From: Agromyces sp. G08B096
Lineage (GTDB): Bacteria > Actinomycetota > Actinomycetes > Actinomycetales > Microbacteriaceae
Direction of reading: 5' to 3'
Assembly (NCBI RefSeq): GCF_040267705.1
Contig: NZ_CP158374.1
Span: 3,224,001-3,288,000 of the forward strand
DNA: 64,000 nt
The position numbers were made by a program, and so were the translations under genes. Below, one piece after another: positions 58,773-64,000 of this stretch. Positions within the stretch are counted from its first letter, which is position 1. Each line of letters starts with the position of its first letter. The notes below the pieces were generated by a model, which was not told the DNA's origin, made no database searches, and saw nothing but the letters and a program-made list of their open reading frames with translations.

Positions 58773-59707
58773 GCACCGCCATCCCCGAGCCGCTGCCCGC
58801 GGTCCAGGTCGACACCGTCGGCCCCGACGAGCCCCGCCGCCCCGGCCGCGACGGCCTGCCCCGCGGACGCCGCCGGTCCGGCACCGCCGGCATCGGCAGC
58901 CGCCCGGGCTTCCTCACCTACGGCCTCCTCGCGGCCTTCCTCATCGGCAGCGCCTACCCGCTCTGGTGGTCGTTCGTCGTCGGGTCGGGGACCAACGCGA
59001 CCCGCGGCGAGACGCTCCCGCTCATCCCGGGCGGCAACTTCCTTGCGAACGCGCAGAAGGTCTTCGACGCGATCCCGTTCTGGCTCGCGCTCGGCAACTC
59101 GGTGCTGATCTCGGCGATCATCACGATCTCCGTCGTGACGTTCTCGACGCTCGCCGGCTACGCGTTCGCGAAGCTCCGCTTCCGCGGCCGCGACGGGCTC
59201 ATGGTGTTCGTGGTCGCGACGATGGCGATCCCGACCCAGCTCGGCATCATCCCGCTGTTCATGGTGATGAAGCAGCTCGGCTGGACGGGCTCGATCGGCG
59301 CCGTGATCGTGCCGACGCTGGTGACCGCGTTCGGCGTGTTCTTCATGCGCCAGTACCTCGTGGACGTCATCCCCGACGAGCTCATCGAGGCCGCCCGAAT
59401 GGACGGCGCGAACCAGTTCCGCACCTTCCTCACCGTCGGACTGCCGGCCGCACGGCCCGCGATGGCGATCCTCGGCCTGTTCACGTTCATGACGGCGTGG
59501 ACCGACTACCTGTGGCCGCTCATCGTGCTGAGCCCCTCGAACCCGACGCTGCAGACGGCGCTCAGCCAGCTGCAGTCGGGCTACTACGTCGACTACTCGA
59601 TCGTGCTGACCGGCGCGATCATGGCGACCATCCCGCTGCTCATCCTCTTCGTGGTGGCGGGCAAGCAACTCATCTCCGGAATCATGGCAGGAGCGGTCAA
59701 GGGCTGA
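58769..59707 (+). CDS. Carbohydrate ABC permease, CebG-like (MalG type)
   Basis: 312 residues; ATG overlaps the previous stop (ATGA) and follows GAGGAGAGCACCG. Six membrane helices, EAA loop ELIEAARMDGANQFRTFLTV, end GIMAGAVKG. Overlap with the GH1 gene (TGATG) shows tight coupling of import and hydrolysis. Confidence 0.92.
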   Translation: MSTAIPEPLPAVQVDTVGPDEPRRPGRDGLPRGRRRSGTAGIGSRPGFLTYGLLAAFLIGSAYPLWWSFVVGSGTNATRGETLPLIPGGNFLANAQKVFDAIPFWLALGNSVLISAIITISVVTFSTLAGYAFAKLRFRGRDGLMVFVVATMAIPTQLGIIPLFMVMKQLGWTGSIGAVIVPTLVTAFGVFFMRQYLVDVIPDELIEAARMDGANQFRTFLTVGLPAARPAMAILGLFTFMTAWTDYLWPLIVLSPSNPTLQTALSQLQSGYYVDYSIVLTGAIMATIPLLILFVVAGKQLISGIMAGAVKG

Positions 59708-61182
59708 TGGCAGCGAACGACACGGCATCGAGGGACTTCAGGGCATCGGCCTTCCCGCGGGACTTCATCTGGGGCTCGGCCACGGCCGCCGCCCAGATCG
59801 AGGGCGCCGCGCACGAGGGCGGCAAGGAGGACTCGATCTGGGACGCGTTCGCGCGCGTGCCGAACGCGGTCGCGGGCGGCGACACACCCGAAGTCGCCGT
59901 CGACCACTACCACCGCATGCCGGAGGACGTGGCGCTGATGCGCCGGCTCGGGCTCGACTCGTACCGGTTCTCCACGAGCTGGGCGCGCGTCGTGCCCGGC
60001 GGGCGCACGGTGAACCAGGAGGGGCTCGACTTCTACTCGCGCCTCGTCGACGAGCTGCTCGAGGCCGGCATCCTGCCGTGGCTGACGCTCTACCACTGGG
60101 ATCTGCCGCAGGCGCTCCAGGAGCAGGGCGGCTGGGCGAACCGCGACACGTCGTACCAGTTCCTCGAGTACGCCGAGGCGGTGTACGGGGCGCTCGGCGA
60201 CCGGGTCACGCACTGGACGACCTTCAACGAGCCGCTCTGCTCGTCGCTCATCGGCTACGTCGGAGGCGAGCACGCGCCCGGCCTGAACGACCCGGTGGCG
60301 GGGCTCGCCGCCGTGCACCACCAGCACCTCGGGCACGGCCTGGCGGTGCGGCGGCTCCGCGAGCTGGCGGATGCCTCGGGGCGGGACATCCGCCTCGGCA
60401 TCACGCTGAACCTCACCAACGCGGTGCCGAACGACCCGGCCGACCCCGTCGACCTCGAGGCCGCGCGCCGGATCGACGCGCTGTGGAACCGGATGTACCT
60501 CGAGCCCATGCTGCTCGGCGCCTACCCGGCCGACCTGCTCGAGGACGTCGCCGAGTTCGGCCTCGCCGACCGCATCCAGCCGGGCGACCTCGAGATCGTT
60601 TCGCAGCCGCTCGACTTCCTCGGCGTGAACCACTACCACGACGACAACGTGTCGGGGCATCCGCTGCCCGCCGACGCGCGCCCGTCGCTGCGGCCGACGG
60701 ACAAGCCGGGCCGCTCGCCGTTCCCCGGCAGCGAGTACGTGACGATGCCGAGCCGGGGCCTGCCCCGCACGGCGATGGACTGGGAGGTGAATCCGGCCGG
60801 GCTCGAGCAGCTGCTCGTCCGCCTGGGCCGCGAGTACGACAACCTTCCCGCCCTGTACGTCACCGAGAACGGCTCGGCGTACGACGACGTCGTCGCCGAG
60901 GACGGCGCCGTGCACGACGTGGAGCGCACACAGTACCTGCTCGACCACGTGGCGGCCGTCGGCCGTGCGATCGAGCAGGGTGCCGACGTCCGCGGGTACT
61001 TCGTGTGGTCGCTGCTCGACAACTTCGAGTGGGCGTGGGGGTACGAGAAGCGGTTCGGCATTGTGCGGGTCGACTACGACACGCTCGTGCGCACCCCGAA
61101 GGACAGCGCCCTCGCCTATGCGGCGCTGATCGCCGAGGCGAAGGCGGCGTCCGCCGTCGGCGCGGCGGCTATCGTGGACTGA
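59707..61182 (+). CDS. GH1 beta-glucosidase, BglC-like
   Basis: 491 residues. Start region FPRDFIWGSATAAAQIEGAA is the GH1 signature; acid/base E175 in TTFNEP and nucleophile E387 in YVTENGS are present; glycone site residues include Q30, H130, W131 and the late segment SLLDNFEWAWGYEKRFG. No signal peptide, so it should split imported cellobiose or cello-oligosaccharides in the cytoplasm. Last enzyme of the operon, 22 bases before the LacI gene. Confidence 0.95.
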   Translation: MAANDTASRDFRASAFPRDFIWGSATAAAQIEGAAHEGGKEDSIWDAFARVPNAVAGGDTPEVAVDHYHRMPEDVALMRRLGLDSYRFSTSWARVVPGGRTVNQEGLDFYSRLVDELLEAGILPWLTLYHWDLPQALQEQGGWANRDTSYQFLEYAEAVYGALGDRVTHWTTFNEPLCSSLIGYVGGEHAPGLNDPVAGLAAVHHQHLGHGLAVRRLRELADASGRDIRLGITLNLTNAVPNDPADPVDLEAARRIDALWNRMYLEPMLLGAYPADLLEDVAEFGLADRIQPGDLEIVSQPLDFLGVNHYHDDNVSGHPLPADARPSLRPTDKPGRSPFPGSEYVTMPSRGLPRTAMDWEVNPAGLEQLLVRLGREYDNLPALYVTENGSAYDDVVAEDGAVHDVERTQYLLDHVAAVGRAIEQGADVRGYFVWSLLDNFEWAWGYEKRFGIVRVDYDTLVRTPKDSALAYAALIAEAKAASAVGAAAIVD

Positions 61183-61204
61183 GCCGGCAGGGAGGGGGTT
61201 CGCG

Positions 61205-62221
61205 ATGACCGGAACCGCCGGGGGCGGCGCCCCCACACTCGAGATGGTCGCGGCGCGAGCCGGGGTCTCCCGCGCGACGGTGTCGCGGGTCGTGAACGGC
61301 TCGCCGAAGGTCAGCCCCGATGTCGCCGAGGCCGTGCAGCGCGCCATCGCCGACCTGAACTACGTGCCCAACCGCGCCGCCCGGTCGCTGGCGAGCCGGC
61401 GCACGCAGGCCGTGGCGCTGGTCGTGCCCGAGTCGGCCGCCCGCGTCTTCGACGACCCGTTCTTCGCCTCGATCGTGCAGGGCGTCGCGCTCGCGCTCGC
61501 GTCGACCGAGTACACGCTGACGATGATGATCGAGTCCGAGGTCGACCCCGACAAAACGAGGCGCTACCTGCTCGGCGGCAACGTCGACGGGGCGCTCGTC
61601 GTCTCGCACCACACGGGCGACCATTCATTCGCCCAGCTGAGCCGCTCGCTGCCGCTCGTGTTCGGCGGCCGCCCGCTCGACCCCGCGGAGTCGAGCGGGT
61701 ACACCGTCGACGTCGACAACGAGCACGGTGCGAAGACCGCGGCGGCGCACCTCGTCGAGCGCGGCCGGCGGCGGATCGCGACCATCGCGGGCCCGCAGGA
61801 CATGCCTCCGGGCGTCGACCGGCTGCACGGCTTCCAGAGCGCGCTGACGGATGCCTCGCTCCCCGCCGACCTCGTCGACTTCGGCGACTTCACCGCGGCG
61901 TCGGGCGCGGCGGCGACGCGCCGGCTCCTCGAGCGCGAGCCCCGGCTCGACGCGGTCTTCGCCGCGAACGACCAGATGGCCATGGGGGCGTTGTCGGCGC
62001 TCGCGGAGGCCGGGCGCACCGTGCCCGACGACGTCGCCGTGGTCGGCTTCGACGACGACCGGTACGCCGCGACCGCGGTGCCGCCGCTCACGACCGTGCG
62101 TCAGCCGTCGACCGAGATGGGGGCCGAGATGGCCCGGAAGCTGGTCCGACTGGTCGAGGGGCACGAGGTCGAGCCCGAGACGATCCTGACGACGGAGCTG
62201 GTGGTGCGTGCCTCGAGCTGA
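61205..62221 (+). CDS. LacI family repressor, CebR-like
   Basis: 338 residues after the strong site GGGAGGGGG. Headpiece at about 11-35 (LEMVAARAGVSRATVSRVVN), hinge YVPNRAARSLASRRT, then the sugar-sensing core (VALVVPESAARVFDDPFFAS, VVGFDDDRYAATAVPPLTTV). It ends the cellobiose operon and is the natural ligand of the three TGAGAGCGCTCTCA operators. By analogy to CebR and CelR, cellobiose would release it from DNA. Confidence 0.93.
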   Translation: MTGTAGGGAPTLEMVAARAGVSRATVSRVVNGSPKVSPDVAEAVQRAIADLNYVPNRAARSLASRRTQAVALVVPESAARVFDDPFFASIVQGVALALASTEYTLTMMIESEVDPDKTRRYLLGGNVDGALVVSHHTGDHSFAQLSRSLPLVFGGRPLDPAESSGYTVDVDNEHGAKTAAAHLVERGRRRIATIAGPQDMPPGVDRLHGFQSALTDASLPADLVDFGDFTAASGAAATRRLLEREPRLDAVFAANDQMAMGALSALAEAGRTVPDDVAVVGFDDDRYAATAVPPLTTVRQPSTEMGAEMARKLVRLVEGHEVEPETILTTELVVRASS

Positions 62222-62230
62222 GGTCGCGCG

Positions 62231-63151
62231 TCAGCCGACCTTCGGCAGCACCTCGCTCGCGAGGAACTCGAGCAGGTCGAGGTCGTCGAAGTCGAGGACC
62301 TGCAGGTACAGGGTCTCGACGCCGATCGCGGCGAGGCCGGAGATGCGGTCGACGACCTGCTGCGCCGTGCCGCCGATGCCGGTGCGACCGAGCTCTTCCG
62401 GATCGCGGCCGATGCGCTCGGCGCGGCGCCGGTACTCGGCGTCGGTGGCGCCCGCCGTGGTGGTGAGCGCTGCCGAATAGACGAGGGAGCCCGGGTCGCG
62501 TCCGGCCGCCTCGGCCGCGGCGCGGACGCGGCCGAACTGCTCCGCGATCTCCGCGTCGGAGCGGAACGGCACGTTGAACTCGGCAGCGAAGCGCGCCGCG
62601 AGCCTCGGGGTGCGGGTGGGTCCGCCGCCGCCGACGATGACGGGGATCGGCTGCTGCACGGGCTTCGGCAGCGCCGGGGAGTCGACGAGCTCGTGGTGCT
62701 CGCCGCGGAAGGTGTAGGTCTCGCCCTCGGGGGTGCCCCAGAGGCCGGTGATGATCTCGAGCTGCTCCTCGAGCAGGCCGAACCGCTTGGCCGGGAAGGG
62801 GATGCCGTACGCCGCGTGCTCGGCGTCATACCACCCGGTGCCGAGGCCGAAGTCGATGCGGCCGCGGCTCATGGCGTCGACCTGGGCGACCTGGATCGCC
62901 AGCAGGCCCGGGTGGCGGAAGGTCAGGCTCGTGACGAGCGTGCCGAGGCGGATCGACGAGGTCTCGCGCGCGATCGCGCCCAGCGTCACCCAGGAGTCCG
63001 TGGGGCCGGGCGCCCCGTCGACGTCCATGGCGAGGAGGTGGTCGCTGCGGAACCACGCGTCGTATCCGAGCCGCTCCGCGGCCTGCGCCATCGCGACCTG
63101 CTGCTCGTACGTGGCGCCCTGCTGCGGCTCGGTGAACACCCGGAACTTCAT
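62231..63151 (-). CDS. LLM class F420/flavin-dependent oxidoreductase
   Basis: 306 residues of the luciferase-like monooxygenase fold. Typical segments: FRVFTEPQQGATYEQQVAMA, RSDHLLAMDVDG, TSSIRLGTLVTSLTFRHPGL, GRIDFGLGTGWYDAEHAAYG and IPVIVGGGGPTRTPRLAARF. Actinobacterial members mostly use F420, but this cannot be proved from sequence. Start ATG overlaps the methyltransferase stop (ATGA). Convergent with the repressor gene (9 bases). Confidence 0.92.
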   Translation of the reverse strand: MKFRVFTEPQQGATYEQQVAMAQAAERLGYDAWFRSDHLLAMDVDGAPGPTDSWVTLGAIARETSSIRLGTLVTSLTFRHPGLLAIQVAQVDAMSRGRIDFGLGTGWYDAEHAAYGIPFPAKRFGLLEEQLEIITGLWGTPEGETYTFRGEHHELVDSPALPKPVQQPIPVIVGGGGPTRTPRLAARFAAEFNVPFRSDAEIAEQFGRVRAAAEAAGRDPGSLVYSAALTTTAGATDAEYRRRAERIGRDPEELGRTGIGGTAQQVVDRISGLAAIGVETLYLQVLDFDDLDLLEFLASEVLPKVG

Positions 63152-64000
63152 GCATCCATCCTTCCCTGGACGGCGTCGAACTCGACGCCCGCGACGCCGG
63201 CGAATCGCCGCCGCATCACCTCGATCGCCTCGGGGTTCTCGTCGACCAGCACGAAGCGCCGCCCGAGCGCCGTCGCCACGGCACCGGTGGTGCCCGAGCC
63301 GGCGAAGAAGTCGAGCACCCAGTCGCCCTCGCGGGTCGAGGCCTGCACGATCCGGCGCAGGATCCCCTCCGGCTTCTGCGTCGGATATCCCGTCTTCTCG
63401 CGACCCGTCGGCGAGACGATCGTGTGCCACCACACGTCGGTGGGCAGCTTGCCGTTCGCGGCCTTCTCGGGCGTCACGAGCCCCGGCGCCATGTACGGTT
63501 CGCGGTCGACCGCCGACGAGTCGAACCAGTAGCGCTGCGGGTCCTTCACGTACACGAGGATCGTGTCGTGCTTCGTCGGCCATTTCCGTTTGGCCTTCGC
63601 CCCGTAGTCGTACGCCCAGACGATCTCGTTCAGGAAGCACTCGCGGCCGAAGAGCGCGTCGAGCAGCACCTTCGCATAGTGCGCCTCGCGGTAGTCGAGG
63701 TGGAGGTACAGCGTGCCGTCGTCGGCGAGCAGCCGCCACGCCTCCACGAGCCGCGGTTCGAGGAAGCCCCAGTAGTCGTCGAAGCGGTCGTCGTACCGCA
63801 GCAGGTCGCCCCTGATCCGCTCGTACCGCTTGCCGGCGAACCCCGTCACGGCGCCGACGACGGGTGCGGATGCCTCGTCCGAGGCATCCGGCTCGACGAT
63901 CCGCACGTGACGCATCGACTGCCGCGACTGCGCCCGCCCGGTGTTGAACGGCGGGTCGAGGTAGACGAGCGTGAAGGCACTGTCGGGAAACGCGGGCAGC
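63148..64000 (-). CDS. Site-specific DNA methyltransferase, beta class (N-terminus outside window)
   Basis: At least 283 codons; the gene continues beyond 64,000. The catalytic motif LVYLDPPFNTGR is near the cut edge, and the AdoMet-binding motif LDFFAGSGTTGAVA is near the C-terminus. DPPF before FxGxG is the order of beta-class N4-cytosine/N6-adenine methyltransferases. TRD-like sequence (YGAKAKRKWPTKHDTILVYV, VWWHTIVSPTGREKTGYPTQ) lies between. No restriction gene is visible here, so it may be an orphan. Recognition site unknown. Confidence 0.9.
   Translation of the reverse strand, partial: LPAFPDSAFTLVYLDPPFNTGRAQSRQSMRHVRIVEPDASDEASAPVVGAVTGFAGKRYERIRGDLLRYDDRFDDYWGFLEPRLVEAWRLLADDGTLYLHLDYREAHYAKVLLDALFGRECFLNEIVWAYDYGAKAKRKWPTKHDTILVYVKDPQRYWFDSSAVDREPYMAPGLVTPEKAANGKLPTDVWWHTIVSPTGREKTGYPTQKPEGILRRIVQASTREGDWVLDFFAGSGTTGAVATALGRRFVLVDENPEAIEVMRRRFAGVAGVEFDAVQGRMDA

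Overview
The window is about 70% GC and comes from an actinobacterial chromosome, most likely Microbacteriaceae (Agromyces/Microbacterium/Leifsonia-like). This placement rests on DUF7882-type proteins, actinobacterial POL-PE-LIG LigD with Ku, CUT1 sugar transporters without their own ATPase, many leaderless starts, and a strongly repeated octamer GGCATCCG. None of it was checked against a database.

Region 1 (about 1-16,150) is the right-hand part of a very compact siphovirus prophage. Its right end lies in the 3' half of a tRNA-Arg(ACG) gene. Read leftwards (minus strand) it holds a replication protein with an iteron/DnaA-box origin inside its own gene, small early proteins, an HNH nuclease, small and large terminase, portal, a protease-capsid fusion, connector, tail terminator, major tail protein, tail assembly chaperones joined by a -1 frameshift, tape measure, minor tail proteins, an M23 endolysin and small membrane (holin-like) proteins. 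A repressor points the opposite way, and its 3' end runs through the tRNA terminator and into the tRNA. No integrase is visible; the layout predicts it just left of the window.

Region 2 (16,181-27,444) is sugar metabolism: two CUT1 ABC importers (each a lipoprotein plus two permeases, no ATPase), a GH13 alpha-glucosidase, a LacI regulator and a zinc alcohol dehydrogenase. Region 3 (27,519-41,133) looks like a stress and genome-maintenance island: three DUF7882 paralogues, an SRPBCC protein, an SDR / Rho_N-like protein / topoisomerase IB operon, LigD and Ku for end joining, a TetR-MFS efflux pair and a CYP152-type P450. Six promoters in this region share a GTCAACCC box placed 22 or so bases before a -10-like element.

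Region 4 (41,183-52,503) is conserved core: two tRNA-Ser genes, two LCP proteins, a HAD phosphatase, serS, a diacylglycerol-kinase-like enzyme, pheA, a DUF445 protein and pgm. Region 5 (52,557-63,151) has secreted cell-wall proteins (amidase, VanY-type carboxypeptidase), an MFS transporter and a complete cellobiose-type operon (binding protein, two permeases, GH1 beta-glucosidase, LacI/CebR-like regulator) with three perfect operators at its promoter, followed by a flavin monooxygenase. A DNA methyltransferase is cut by the right edge.
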